Shown here: positions 1-10,426 of the stretch, piece by piece
Layout of the letters: each line of letters begins with the position of its first letter
Numbering within the stretch: position 1 is the stretch's first letter
DNA from: an uncultured Collinsella sp.
Lineage (GTDB): Bacteria; Actinomycetota; Coriobacteriia; Coriobacteriales; Coriobacteriaceae
Length of the DNA stretch: 64,000 nt
Direction: 5' to 3'
NCBI GenBank assembly: GCA_902475785.1
Contig: CABSAN010000001.1
Location: 68,138-132,137 of the forward strand
Program-made: the position numbers and the translations under genes
The notes under the pieces: generated by a model
Databases searched by the model: none
What the model saw: only the letters and a program-made list of their open reading frames with translations
Told to the model about the DNA's origin: nothing

Positions 1-1
1 G

Positions 2-481
2 CAGATCTCCATTGCGGGCGGTCGCGTCAACTTTATGATTATCCTGGTGTGCCTGAGCGTGTTCTCGGGCGATCCCACGCGGGCTGTCGTCTGCGGTTTT
101 TGCAGCGGCCTGTTCTATGATCTTTCTGCTGCCGTGCCGGTGGGCGTTATGTCGCTACTGTTGACGGTAGGCAGTTTTGCCCTGGTGCACAGCGCGGCTG
201 GTCAGACGGGCGGCTCCCCGAGTGCTCGCGGTATTACCGTGGGCGCCTTCGCGCTTGCCATCAACGTGGTCTACAGCATCATCTTGCTGTTTATGGGTTT
301 GGAGACGAGCTTTGTGGTGGCTGTTTTTGGCCATGCGCTGCCGTCTTCGATCCTGACGGGTCTGGTTGCCGTTCCGTTTTTGATGTCCGGTGTCGTGCCG
401 CAGTCCGGTTACGGATTCTCCGCACGCGGTGGTCATCAGACGGGTATGCGCTTCAAGCCCAAGACCCGTAAACTCAAATAG
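2..481 (+). CDS. mreD: Rod shape-determining protein MreD, 5'-truncated by the window edge
   Basis: MreD is the small polytopic membrane subunit of the Rod (elongasome) complex that links MreB/MreC to the peptidoglycan synthases. The frame is open from base 2, so the visible 159 residues are the C-terminal part; an in-frame ATG at 35 is probably internal, because the codons before it (QISIAGGRVNFM) already look like the first MreD helix-loop. Several hydrophobic segments alternate with a Gly/Asp loop (FSGDPTRAVVCGFCSGLFYD) typical of the family, and the tail is basic (KPKTRKLK). It is 13 bp upstream of mrdA and followed by rodA, the standard mreBCD-mrdA-rodA order. Identification rests on context plus topology, as MreD sequences are poorly conserved. 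Confidence 0.85.
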   Translation, partial: QISIAGGRVNFMIILVCLSVFSGDPTRAVVCGFCSGLFYDLSAAVPVGVMSLLLTVGSFALVHSAAGQTGGSPSARGITVGAFALAINVVYSIILLFMGLETSFVVAVFGHALPSSILTGLVAVPFLMSGVVPQSGYGFSARGGHQTGMRFKPKTRKLK

Positions 482-494
482 GGGAGGCTCATAG

Positions 495-2564
495 ATGTCT
501 TCCCAGATGACGGTTATCATCGCCGGTATCGTGCTGGTCGTGGCCATTGTGGTCGCGCTGGTCATCATGCGCCGCGGCGATTCCCGTTTTACCTACGACA
601 CGCAGCATGGAACGGCCCCGCGCGCCACCGAGGGCGAGGGCAATACCGCGGCGACCGCCTTCAAGGGTCGCTTCTCCATCCTCACCGCCGGCGTGGGCGC
701 GATGTTTGCCGCGCTCGCCGTCAAGCTGTGGGGTATGCAGATGGTCTCGTCGGACTACTACGACAAGCAGGCCAAGAGCAACCAGACCCGTACCGTCACC
801 ACGCCGGCTGTGCGCGGGCGAATCCTTGATCGCAATGGCGTGGCACTTGTGCAAAACCGTCCCTCACTTGCCGTCGTCGCCTATCGCGACCTGGCCGATG
901 ACACCGTGCTGGTGCGCCATCTTGCCAACGTGCTCGGTATGCCCTATGTCGCGGTGCTGCGCAATATCCAGGACAATTCCGAGGGTGCACAGAGCCTGCA
1001 TACCATCGCGACGGACGTGCGCCGCTCCACGGTTGCCTATATTCAGGAACATGCCGGCGAGTTTCCGGGCGTGAAGATTGCCGAGCGCACCGAGCGCCAG
1101 TACCCGTACGGCGAGACGGCCTGTCACATTTTGGGTTATACCGGCACCATTACCTCCGAGCAGCTCGAGGCGCAGAACAAGAAGGCTTCGGGCGATAACG
1201 ATAGCGCAGCCGGTCAGATTACGTACCAGTCGGGCGATATCGTGGGCCAGGCGGGCGTCGAGAGCTACTACGAGAACTTGCTGCAGGGTATTCGCGGCGA
1301 GCAGACGGTGAAGGTCGATGCCTCGGGCAACGTGACCGGTCAGGCCGGCGCCGTGCCCGCCAAGGCCGGCTCCGACATTAAGCTCACGCTTGACCTCAAG
1401 ATTCAGCAAGCCTGCGAGACGGCGCTTGCAAGTGCCATTGAGCTCGCTAAGACCACAGGCCACAGCGACGCCGGCAACGGTGCCGTGGTGTGCCTCGACC
1501 CCAATAACGGCGAGATTCTGGGCATGGCCAGCGAGCCCAAGTTCGATCCGTCTGTGTTTATCGGTGGTATCTCCAACGACGTGTGGACCGAGCTCAACGA
1601 TGACGAGGGTTCGCATCCGCTGCTCAACCGTGCCATTAGCGGCCAGTACATGTCCGCCTCGACCATCAAACCCCTCTCGGCGTTGGCTGGCCTTGAGTTT
1701 GGCACGTACACTTCGAGTCAAACGACCAACTGCACGGGATATTGGACCGGCTTGGGCAAGTCATGGGGTAAGTATTGCTGGCTTCACTCCGGTCACGGCA
1801 CCATGACGCTGCAGTCCGGTATCGCCAATTCCTGCGACCCCGTGTTCTACGATATGGGCAAGGCGTTTTTCTACAACGACCAGCATCCCGAGGGCCTGCA
1901 GGAGGTCTTTCGCCGTTGGGGGCTGGGCAAGACCTGCGGTATCGATCTGCCGAGTGAGGGCGCCGGCCGCATTCCCGATGCCGAGTGGAAAGAGTCGTAC
2001 TTTACCGACGCATCTGCCGAGGACCGCAAATGGAACGCTGGCGATATGACCAACATCGCCATCGGGCAGGGCGACATTTTGGTGACGCCGCTGCAGATGG
2101 CATGCGCCTACATGGGCCTTGCCAACGGCGGCAAACAGTACGTGCCGCATGTGTTTTTGTCGGCGGTGTCGCGCGATGGCGACGGCGATGCCTATAAGTA
2201 CAACGGCAAGGGCAAGAAGAAGCGCCTGGAGGCCAAGATCAACAGCGATTCGGATTTGGCTCTTGTTCGCAACGGTATGCACGACGTGATTTACACGGCA
2301 TCGACGTCCCTGGCGGCTCACTTTGGCACCCTGACGCCGCAGGTATACGGCAAGTCGGGCACGGGCGAGAAGAGCGGCGAGGACGAATACGCGTGGTTCT
2401 GCGCCTATGCCCCTGCTGACGATCCTAAGTACGTGATTGCCACCATCTTGGAGCAAGGCGGTGGCGGCTCAGATACCGCGATGCATGTTGTGCGCGATGT
2501 ACTCGGCGTGATTTATGACGAGCCCGATACCTCTTCGGCCTCGGGCGATTCTTCGGTTCGATAG
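495..2564 (+). CDS. mrdA: Penicillin-binding protein 2 (elongation transpeptidase)
   Basis: Monofunctional class B PBP, 689 aa, that crosslinks peptidoglycan during lateral wall growth together with RodA. An N-terminal hydrophobic segment (about residues 5-24) is followed by a second one near 57-80, then the PBP dimerisation domain (RGRILDRNGVALVQN motif) and the transpeptidase domain. The catalytic SxxK is S389-T-I-K392. The second motif is S446-C-D rather than SxN, and the third is K620-S-G-T rather than KTG. ATG start with GGGAGG upstream; 10 bp separate it from rodA, so the two are cotranscribed and act as a glycosyltransferase/transpeptidase pair. Two hydrophobic N-terminal segments instead of one are slightly unusual. 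Confidence 0.95.
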   Translation: MSSQMTVIIAGIVLVVAIVVALVIMRRGDSRFTYDTQHGTAPRATEGEGNTAATAFKGRFSILTAGVGAMFAALAVKLWGMQMVSSDYYDKQAKSNQTRTVTTPAVRGRILDRNGVALVQNRPSLAVVAYRDLADDTVLVRHLANVLGMPYVAVLRNIQDNSEGAQSLHTIATDVRRSTVAYIQEHAGEFPGVKIAERTERQYPYGETACHILGYTGTITSEQLEAQNKKASGDNDSAAGQITYQSGDIVGQAGVESYYENLLQGIRGEQTVKVDASGNVTGQAGAVPAKAGSDIKLTLDLKIQQACETALASAIELAKTTGHSDAGNGAVVCLDPNNGEILGMASEPKFDPSVFIGGISNDVWTELNDDEGSHPLLNRAISGQYMSASTIKPLSALAGLEFGTYTSSQTTNCTGYWTGLGKSWGKYCWLHSGHGTMTLQSGIANSCDPVFYDMGKAFFYNDQHPEGLQEVFRRWGLGKTCGIDLPSEGAGRIPDAEWKESYFTDASAEDRKWNAGDMTNIAIGQGDILVTPLQMACAYMGLANGGKQYVPHVFLSAVSRDGDGDAYKYNGKGKKKRLEAKINSDSDLALVRNGMHDVIYTASTSLAAHFGTLTPQVYGKSGTGEKSGEDEYAWFCAYAPADDPKYVIATILEQGGGGSDTAMHVVRDVLGVIYDEPDTSSASGDSSVR

Positions 2565-2573
2565 GAGGTTGCG

Positions 2574-3800
2574 ATGGACTTTTCGCCGGCGGACCTGTTC
2601 CGCTCAACCAAGACCGGCTCCCGCAGCAGCCTGGACCGCGTTAACAAGCAGCTCTCGGCCTCGCGCGGCACGTTCCGCCAGAAGGTACACATCGGTGTGC
2701 TGCTGGCTACCGTCGCGCTCGTTGCCTATGGCGCCATCATTATTTGGTCGGCCTCGCAGTTTAAGGCCGATGCCTCGTTCTCGCGCCACCTGCTGGGTAT
2801 TGGCATTGGCGCGGTGCTGGCGGTGCTCGTCTGGCGCACCGACCTGCGTGGCATTTCCAATTTCTCGACGGCGCTGCTCGTCATTGACCTGATCGTGATC
2901 TTCTCGCCCAAGATTCCGGGCCTGTCCTATACGGGCGGTCTGGGCATGACGGGCTGGATCAAGATCCCCGGTATCGGTCTGACCTTCCAGCCCGTTGAGC
3001 TCGCCAAGCTCATCACCATCTTCTTTATCGCCACGCTTGGCTCGCAATACAACGGCCGCATCGATACCGTTCGCGACTACGTCAAGCTCTGCGGTATGCT
3101 GTCCATCCCGTTTTTGGCCGTCGTCGCCATGGGCGACCTGGGCTCGGGCCTGGTCGTGCTGGTCTCGGGTGCCATCGTCATCTGCATGAGCGGTGCACGT
3201 CGCGAATGGGTGCTGTCGACCTTGGCCCTGCTGGTTGGTTTGATTGCGCTCATCTTGGCGCTCGACTCGGTCTTTGATTCGCTCCTTGGCCACGACGTTC
3301 TTATCAAGCAGTATCAGATGAACCGTCTGACGGTCTTCATCGACCCCGACAACGCCAATTCGGATGATGCCTACAACCTGCAGCAGTCGCTCATTGCCGT
3401 CGGTTCGGGTGGCTTCTTTGGTAAGGGCCTGGGCCACGCGACGCAGTCGGCCGGCGGCTTTCTGCCCGAGTTCCACACCGACTTCGTCTTTGCCTTCCTT
3501 TCCGAGACCTTCGGCTTCTGCGGCTCCTTTTTGCTCCTGTGCCTCTACGTGCTGCTGATCTTCTCGACGATCCGCGTTGCCTTTAAGTGCGAGTCGCTGT
3601 TCTTGCGCCTATCGTGCGTGGGTATCGTCGGCATGTGGGCGTTCCAGACCTTCGAGAACATCGGCATGTGCATTGGCATGATGCCGATTACCGGTATTCC
3701 GCTGCCGTTTATTAGTTTTGGTTCGTCGTCGATGATGATTCAGTTGCTGACGGTGGGTATCGTACAATCCATATGGCGGCATCGTTCGGGCGCCGCGTAA
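2574..3800 (+). CDS. rodA: RodA, SEDS-family peptidoglycan glycosyltransferase
   Basis: Polytopic SEDS protein of 408 aa that polymerises lipid II during elongation. After a polar N-terminus of about 45 residues there are roughly ten hydrophobic helices. Family landmarks are visible: WIKIPGIGLTFQPVELAKL (the FQPxE segment), YQMNRLTVFIDP, YNLQQSLIAVGSGGFFGKGLG and the C-terminal PITGIPLPFISFGSSSM signature. ATG start after TAGGAGG, 9 bp beyond the mrdA stop. FtsW is the close paralogue; the pairing with PBP2 and MreD argues for RodA. Confidence 0.93.
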   Translation: MDFSPADLFRSTKTGSRSSLDRVNKQLSASRGTFRQKVHIGVLLATVALVAYGAIIIWSASQFKADASFSRHLLGIGIGAVLAVLVWRTDLRGISNFSTALLVIDLIVIFSPKIPGLSYTGGLGMTGWIKIPGIGLTFQPVELAKLITIFFIATLGSQYNGRIDTVRDYVKLCGMLSIPFLAVVAMGDLGSGLVVLVSGAIVICMSGARREWVLSTLALLVGLIALILALDSVFDSLLGHDVLIKQYQMNRLTVFIDPDNANSDDAYNLQQSLIAVGSGGFFGKGLGHATQSAGGFLPEFHTDFVFAFLSETFGFCGSFLLLCLYVLLIFSTIRVAFKCESLFLRLSCVGIVGMWAFQTFENIGMCIGMMPITGIPLPFISFGSSSMMIQLLTVGIVQSIWRHRSGAA

Positions 3801-3818
3801 CCGCTGGAGGGGTTTGCC

Positions 3819-4748
3819 ATGAAGATTCCCGTAGATAAGTTGACCAGCGCTTTTAAGATGGGCGCGTCTGTTAAGAAGGATTCCGATACACCGGTGCGTG
3901 TCTCGGTTTACCTTGATTCGACTGCGTCTCGCTTTTTGGTCGAGACGGTGCGCGATGCCTTTGTGCCGCAGACGACTTCGGGCATTGTGCGTGTTGATCG
4001 CCTGGGGGAGGACCGTATCGTTCCCAAGGCCGACACCGACGTGGCGTTGGTCCTCTCGTGCGGCTCCGACCGCCTGGAGAGTGCCGTGCAGGAGCTCGTG
4101 ATCGCCGGCGCGCCCGTGTGCGTGCTTGCCGAGTCCGCTGTGGAGGTGCCGTTTATCGAGGAGTCCACACCCATGCTCGGCGTGGTGGCGGCAACCGATA
4201 AGACGTATCTGCTCGAGACGCTTGCCCGCTGGATTCTCGATCGTACGGACAAGGAGACGGCTTTTGCCGCCAACTTTGCCTTTATGCGCATCGCGGCGGC
4301 AAATCGCATCATTACCTCGTGCGCGCTCACCAACATGGCGACGGGCGCCCTGGTGTTTTTGCCGGGTGCCGACTATCCCGTGATGGCGCTGGCGCAGGTG
4401 GGCATGCTCTTTGAGCTCGCGGCCATCTTTGGACGCGGCATTAAGCCCGAGCGCGGCTATGAGGTCGCGGGCGTGCTCGCCGGCGGTCTGGTGATTCGCG
4501 CCGTCACCCGCGCATTGGTGAAGCGGACGCCGCACATCGGCTTTGTCGTTAAGGCGCTTACCGCCGCCGCGGGTACCTATGGCATGGGTCGCGCGCTCGT
4601 GTCGCTCTACGAGCGCGATGTCGACTACAGCCGCGCCAACGAGGTCGCTGCCGCCACGTTCTCGCGCGTTCGCGACCTGGTGACCACGGTCGCCGGTGCC
4701 ACCCGTCCTATGGCGTCCTACCAAGACGCATCCGATCTCGCTGCTTAG
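3819..4748 (+). CDS. Membrane-associated protein of unknown function (DUF697/YcjF-like)
   Basis: A 309-aa protein I do not recognise with certainty. The N-terminal ~145 residues look like a soluble alpha/beta domain (VRVSVYLDSTASRFLVETVRDAF, then DVALVLSCGSDRL) that could be a degenerate nucleotide-binding fold but has no P-loop. The C-terminal half has hydrophobic helices, including NRIITSCALTNMATGALVFL and VMALAQVGMLFELAAIFGR, resembling the DUF697 domain found with small GTPases. ATG start with GGAGG. It lies 18 bp after rodA and ends 10 bp before a radical-SAM gene, so it is probably cotranscribed with the elongation genes, which is the only functional hint. Confidence 0.5.
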   Translation: MKIPVDKLTSAFKMGASVKKDSDTPVRVSVYLDSTASRFLVETVRDAFVPQTTSGIVRVDRLGEDRIVPKADTDVALVLSCGSDRLESAVQELVIAGAPVCVLAESAVEVPFIEESTPMLGVVAATDKTYLLETLARWILDRTDKETAFAANFAFMRIAAANRIITSCALTNMATGALVFLPGADYPVMALAQVGMLFELAAIFGRGIKPERGYEVAGVLAGGLVIRAVTRALVKRTPHIGFVVKALTAAAGTYGMGRALVSLYERDVDYSRANEVAAATFSRVRDLVTTVAGATRPMASYQDASDLAA

Positions 4749-4758
4749 GGGTTTTCCG

Positions 4759-6636
4759 TTGCGCGTTGCATACCAAGACTGTTTTCATCTGATCGAGCCG
4801 TTGCTCGCCAAGGTCGAGAAGCCGAGTCGCTATATCGACCACGAGTGGGGCACGCTCTCAAAGGCCGATGCCGACTATCGCTGCTGCATGATCTATCCGG
4901 ACGTGTATGAGGTCGGTCTGCCCAACCAGGGCATCGCCATTCTCTACAACATCCTTAATCAGGCCGAGGGCATTTCCTGCGAGCGCGGCTACGTGCCGTG
5001 GCCCGATATGGGCGATGCCATGCGCGAGGCGGGGATTCCGCTGCTGTCGCTCGAGGGCGCAGCGCCCGTGGCCTCGTTCGACATCGTCGGCATGCACGTG
5101 CCGCACGAGATGGCTGTGACGAACTTCCTCGAAGCGCTCGATCTTGCCAGCATGCCGCTGTTGGCTGCCGACCGAACCGAGGACGATCCCATCATCGTCG
5201 CCGGTGGTCCCTCGGTGTATAACCCCGAGCCGTACGCGGCATTCTTCGATGCCATCCTGATTGGCGAGGGCGAGGAGTCGCTGCTCGAGATCTGTCAGCT
5301 GCATCGCCGCTTGCGCGACGAGGGCGTCTCGCGCGCTCAGATTGTCGAGCAGCTCGCGACGGTCGCCGGTACCTATGTGCCGTCCCTGTATGAGGTGCGT
5401 CATGACGAGCCCTGCTCCCCGCATGGCTACACCGTGCCGCGCGAGGGCAAGGACGTCCCGCCGGTAGTCTACAAGCGCGTCGTCGAGGACTTTGGTGCCA
5501 CCAATCCGCTTTCTCAGTCGTGCGTGCCGTATGCGCAGCTCGTCCACGATCGCCTGTCTATCGAGATCCTGCGTGGCTGCGCCCGCGGCTGCCGTTTTTG
5601 CCAGGCGGGCATGACGTATCGTCCGGTACGCGAGCGCTCGGCCGACCAGATCGTGTCCTCGGTGATCCAGGGTCTGGAAAAGACTGGCTATGACGAGGTG
5701 TCGCTGACCTCGCTTTCGACGACCGACCACTCCTGCATCCGCGACGTGCTCGGTAGGCTCAACCGCCGTCTGGAGGACACGGGCATTCGCGTGTCCATTC
5801 CGTCGCAGCGCTTGGATTCGTTTGGCGTTGATATGGCCGAGTCGGTCGCCGGCGAAAAGAAGGGCGGCCTGACGTTCGCGCCCGAGGCGGGCAGCCAGCG
5901 TATGCGCGACATCATCAACAAGAACGTGACCGAGGAGGACTTGGATCGCGCGGCCAAGGCAGCCTTCGAGGCCGGCTGGAACCGCATGAAGCTCTACTTT
6001 ATGATGGGCCTTCCCGGCGAGCGCGACGAGGACATCGTGGCTATCGCTAACCTGGCCGATCATGTGCTGGAGCTCGGCCGCTCCGCGGTGCCCAAGGCGC
6101 GCCGCGGGTCCATCTCGGTGTCTATCTCGGTTTCGGTGTTCATCCCCAAGGCGGCAACACCCTTTCAGTGGTGCCCGCAGCTCGATTACGACGAGGTCAA
6201 GCGCCGCCAGAAGCTGCTCATCACGAGCGTGCGCAACCGCGCCGTTCGCGTACACTACCACGATGCGGAGACCTCGCTTATCGAGGCTGCGCTCTCCCGT
6301 GCCGGCCGCGATATGACGCCGGTCATCATCGATGCCTGGCGTGCGGGCTCGCGCTTCGACGCCTGGGTGGAGCACTTCTCGCTCGACAACTGGAAGGAGG
6401 CCGCTGCCAAAAACGGTATCGACCTCAACGAGCTGGTGCACCTGCCCTACGATCTGGACTGGCGTCTGCCCTGGGAGCACGTGAGCCCCGGCTGCACGCG
6501 CGGCTTCCTCGAGCGCGAATACCGCCGTTCGCTCGAGGGCGTCACGACCCCCGACTGCACCCGCACGTCGTGCACCGGCTGCGGAATCTGCCCCACGCTC
6601 CACGCCAAGAACGTATTGATGGGTGATCGCGCATGA
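4759..6636 (+). CDS. B12-binding-like radical SAM protein (TIGR03960 type)
   Basis: 625-aa radical SAM protein. The N-terminal half (YPDVYEVGLPNQGIAILYNIL, then VAGGPSVYNPEPYAAFFDAILIGEGEE) matches the cobalamin-binding-like fold of this family. The core has the [4Fe-4S]/SAM motif CARGCRFC and an SLTSLSTTDH segment. A cysteine-rich tail (CTRTSCTGCGIC) suggests a second cluster. TTG at 4759 is preferred as start: it lies 10 bp past the previous stop and encodes LRVAYQDCFHLIEP; an upstream GTG at 4696 would overlap the preceding gene by 53 bp. It overlaps the next gene by 4 bp (ATGA). The reaction is not known; the family is usually paired with the DUF2344 gene found next to it here. Confidence 0.85.
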   Translation: MRVAYQDCFHLIEPLLAKVEKPSRYIDHEWGTLSKADADYRCCMIYPDVYEVGLPNQGIAILYNILNQAEGISCERGYVPWPDMGDAMREAGIPLLSLEGAAPVASFDIVGMHVPHEMAVTNFLEALDLASMPLLAADRTEDDPIIVAGGPSVYNPEPYAAFFDAILIGEGEESLLEICQLHRRLRDEGVSRAQIVEQLATVAGTYVPSLYEVRHDEPCSPHGYTVPREGKDVPPVVYKRVVEDFGATNPLSQSCVPYAQLVHDRLSIEILRGCARGCRFCQAGMTYRPVRERSADQIVSSVIQGLEKTGYDEVSLTSLSTTDHSCIRDVLGRLNRRLEDTGIRVSIPSQRLDSFGVDMAESVAGEKKGGLTFAPEAGSQRMRDIINKNVTEEDLDRAAKAAFEAGWNRMKLYFMMGLPGERDEDIVAIANLADHVLELGRSAVPKARRGSISVSISVSVFIPKAATPFQWCPQLDYDEVKRRQKLLITSVRNRAVRVHYHDAETSLIEAALSRAGRDMTPVIIDAWRAGSRFDAWVEHFSLDNWKEAAAKNGIDLNELVHLPYDLDWRLPWEHVSPGCTRGFLEREYRRSLEGVTTPDCTRTSCTGCGICPTLHAKNVLMGDRA

Positions 6637-7445
6637 GTGAGCGTTTGACCGACAATCCCACGCTCTTTAGGCTACGCGTTCGCTACGGCAAGCGTGATCG
6701 CCTTAAGTACCTGGGCCATCTGGAACTAATCCATACCATTGAGCGCATCGTGCGCCGTGCGGGCCTGCCCTATGCCGTGACGCAGGGTTTCTCGCCGCAT
6801 ATGCGCGTGGGCTTTTCGTCGGCGCTGCCCGTGGGCACGTCGTCGACCTGCGAGTGGTATGACCTGTTTATGACCGAGTTCGTCGCGCTCGACGAGGCCT
6901 TTGAGCGCCTGGCCGCGGCGTCCCCGGCCGATCTGGCGCCTATCGAGGCCGCCTACATCGACGTGCGCACGCCGGCGCTGACGGCTCAGCTTACGCGTCT
7001 GTCGTACCGCATCGACTTGCACCTGGACCCCGAGGCCCCCGTGAGCGCCGACGAGGTGCGCGCTGCGATCGACACGCTGCGCGCGGGTCATGGCATTGAC
7101 TATGCGCGTGGCAAAAAGAGCAAGCGTCTTGATCTGGACCATACGCTCGTTGGCTATGAGCTCACGGCGGGGGAGCGCCCGCACCATTTGGTGCTCATGC
7201 TCGACACCCATGCCGACAACGAAGGCTCCATGCGTCCGGAAATTTTGCTTTCCGCTGCTGATGTTTTGTTGCAGGGCTTGACCCCGGGCGTGGATGCACC
7301 TATTGTTTCCACCGGTATGCAAGACCTCGTGACCATCTGCTCCTACGATGTCGAGCGTCAGAATCAAGCATGCGAGGACGACGAGGGCCGACTCGTCAGC
7401 CCCATACCTGTGCGAACTTGTGGATTTGCTCCACATACTCGTTGA
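6633..7445 (+). CDS. Radical-SAM-associated DUF2344 protein (TIGR03936 type)
   Basis: 270-aa partner of the preceding radical SAM protein, in some genomes fused to it. Start ATG overlaps the upstream stop (ATGA), implying translational coupling. The N-terminus has the family signature: FRLRVRYGKRDRLKYLGHLE, then IERIVRRAGLPYAVTQGFSPH and RVGFSSALPVGTSS. In many bacteria the pair precedes an RNase E/G gene and rplU; here rplU follows directly and no RNase E/G gene lies between. Molecular function is not established. The rplU promoter begins inside its last codons. Confidence 0.85.
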   Translation: MSERLTDNPTLFRLRVRYGKRDRLKYLGHLELIHTIERIVRRAGLPYAVTQGFSPHMRVGFSSALPVGTSSTCEWYDLFMTEFVALDEAFERLAAASPADLAPIEAAYIDVRTPALTAQLTRLSYRIDLHLDPEAPVSADEVRAAIDTLRAGHGIDYARGKKSKRLDLDHTLVGYELTAGERPHHLVLMLDTHADNEGSMRPEILLSAADVLLQGLTPGVDAPIVSTGMQDLVTICSYDVERQNQACEDDEGRLVSPIPVRTCGFAPHTR

Positions 7446-7470
7446 CGGGGGTATTTTCGCCTGCTACTAT
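7442..7470 (+). promoter_or_regulatory. Predicted sigma-70-type promoter for rplU-rpmA
   Basis: TTGACG (7442-7447), 17-bp spacer, TACTAT (7465-7470) with TG one base upstream (extended -10). The -35 overlaps the end of the preceding gene. The start codon of rplU is 43 bp downstream of the -10. Confidence 0.7.
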
Positions 7471-7512
7471 ATTCGGCTGTTGCACTAACTGATGCATGAA
7501 GGGCAAGTAAAC

Positions 7513-7887
7513 ATGTACGCAATCGTTAACACGGGCGGCAAGCAGTACAAGGTCGCCACCGACGATGTCATCACCGTCGAGAAGATCGAGGGCAATGAGG
7601 GCGACAAGGTCACCCTGCCGGTTATCTTCCTCAACGATGGTAAGAAGATCGTCACCGATCCCGACAAGCTGGCCAAGGCCAAGGTTACCGCTCAGATCGT
7701 TGAGCAGTTCAAGGGCGAGAAGCAGCTGGTCTTCAAGTTCCACAAGCGTAAGCGCTATCGTCGTCTGAAGGGTCACCGTCAGCAGCTCACCAAGCTGAAG
7801 ATCGTGAAGGTCCAGGCTACGTCCCGCGCCAAGAAGGCTGTCAAGGCAGAGGCCGAGGCTGTTGCCGAGGCTCCCGTCGCCGAGTAG
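7513..7887 (+). CDS. rplU: 50S ribosomal protein L21
   Basis: 124-aa L21, a 23S rRNA-binding protein of the large subunit. Start set at ATG 7513 (MYAIVNTGGKQYKV, the universal N-terminus), with GAAGGG about 10 bp upstream; an in-frame ATG at 7492 would add seven atypical residues. Conserved KFHKRKRYRRLKGHRQ is present. The C-terminal tail is extended and Ala/Glu-rich (KAEAEAVAEAPVAE), a common feature of ribosomal proteins in this lineage. rpmA follows 33 bp later. Confidence 0.98.
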   Translation: MYAIVNTGGKQYKVATDDVITVEKIEGNEGDKVTLPVIFLNDGKKIVTDPDKLAKAKVTAQIVEQFKGEKQLVFKFHKRKRYRRLKGHRQQLTKLKIVKVQATSRAKKAVKAEAEAVAEAPVAE

Positions 7888-7920
7888 ATTACACTCGTAA
7901 CGAAAGAGTAGGTATACACA

Positions 7921-8178
7921 ATGGCACACAAAAAAGGACTCGGTTCCTCCCGTAATGGCCGTGACTCCCGCGGTCAGCGCCTTGGCACGAAGCGCTTCGC
8001 CGGCCAGACGGTAACCACGGGCACGATTCTCGTCCGTCAGCACGGCACGCACATCCACCCGGGTGAGAACGTTGGCCGTGGCAAGGACGACACGCTGTTC
8101 GCGCTGGTCGACGGTACCGTTGAGTTCCACAAGGGTATCAAGCACAGGGTCAGCGTACGCCCGCTCGCGAACGCGTAA
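7921..8178 (+). CDS. rpmA: 50S ribosomal protein L27
   Basis: 85-aa L27, whose N-terminal arm reaches the peptidyl-transferase centre. It starts directly [16 protein letters not shown], so it lacks the cleavable N-terminal extension seen in Firmicutes, and no Prp-type protease gene sits between rplU and rpmA. One residue (KGLG for the usual KGGG) is slightly unusual. A strong terminator begins 25 bp after the stop. Confidence 0.98.
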   Translation: MAHKKGLGSSRNGRDSRGQRLGTKRFAGQTVTTGTILVRQHGTHIHPGENVGRGKDDTLFALVDGTVEFHKGIKHRVSVRPLANA

Positions 8179-8203
8179 TTCACCCTTCATAGAGCACATA
8201 TGT

Positions 8204-8247
8204 GGGAGGCACTTGAGTTTTAGGATTCAAGGGTCTCCCTCTTTTTT
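8204..8247 (+). terminator. Rho-independent terminator after rpmA
   Basis: Interrupted stem: GGGAG (8204-8208) pairs with CTCCC (8235-8239) and CTTGA with TCAAG inside it, followed by TCTTTTTTG. Only 16 bp separate the T-run from the obgE start codon. Confidence 0.8.
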
Positions 8248-8251
8248 GTAG

Positions 8252-9733
<1,482 letters not shown>

Positions 9734-9736
9734 GTC

Positions 9737-10414
9737 ATGTCGCTGCGCGGTGGAATCGGATTGCCTGAGCTGCCTATCAAGGATGGGCAGGAGTTTCGGC
9801 TTGGCATTATGGGTGGCACCTTCGACCCGATTCATTACGGTCACTTGGTTACCGCCGAGCAGGCGCGCGAGTCGCTCGACTTGGATGCCGTGCTCTTTAT
9901 GCCGGCCGGCTCTCCCGCCTTTAAGCTCGATAAACCGGTGACGCCTGCCGAGGACCGTTATGCCATGACGGTCCTCGCCACCGCTGCGAATCCGGCTTTT
10001 TTGGCGAGCCGTTTCGAGATCGACCGTCCGGGCGTGACCTATACGGCCGATACGCTTCATGCCCTTCGCGACTTTTACCCGCCTCAGGTAAAGCTCTACT
10101 TTATTACGGGCGCCGACGCGATTATCGATATTGTGACCTGGCACAATGCTGGTGAGATTGCCGAACTGGCAACCTTTATTGCTGCGACACGTCCTGGCTT
10201 TGATATCGATACGGCCCGGGCGCGAATCAAAGAGTCGGGCCTGCCGTTTGACGTGCGGTATATCCAGATTCCGGCGCTGGCGATTAGCTCGACCAACATT
10301 CGTAAGCGAGTTGCCCGTGGCATGAGCGTGCGCTATCTTACGAGCGAGTCCGTGCTCGGCTATATTCGCAAACGCGGGTTGTATGCCGATCTGGGTCAAG
10401 AAGATTTTGAGTGA
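9737..10414 (+). CDS. nadD: Nicotinate-nucleotide adenylyltransferase
   Basis: 225-aa NadD, which adenylates nicotinate mononucleotide in NAD synthesis. It has the nucleotidyltransferase motif GIMGGTFDPIHYGHL (near residue 25) and the C-terminal ISSTNIRKRV motif. The ~20 residues before the motif are longer than usual. ATG start only 3 bp after obgE. It belongs to the obgE-nadD-yqeK-rsfS series found in many Gram-positive bacteria. Confidence 0.95.
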   Translation: MSLRGGIGLPELPIKDGQEFRLGIMGGTFDPIHYGHLVTAEQARESLDLDAVLFMPAGSPAFKLDKPVTPAEDRYAMTVLATAANPAFLASRFEIDRPGVTYTADTLHALRDFYPPQVKLYFITGADAIIDIVTWHNAGEIAELATFIAATRPGFDIDTARARIKESGLPFDVRYIQIPALAISSTNIRKRVARGMSVRYLTSESVLGYIRKRGLYADLGQEDFE

Positions 10415-10426
10415 TGGGGGTCTACG

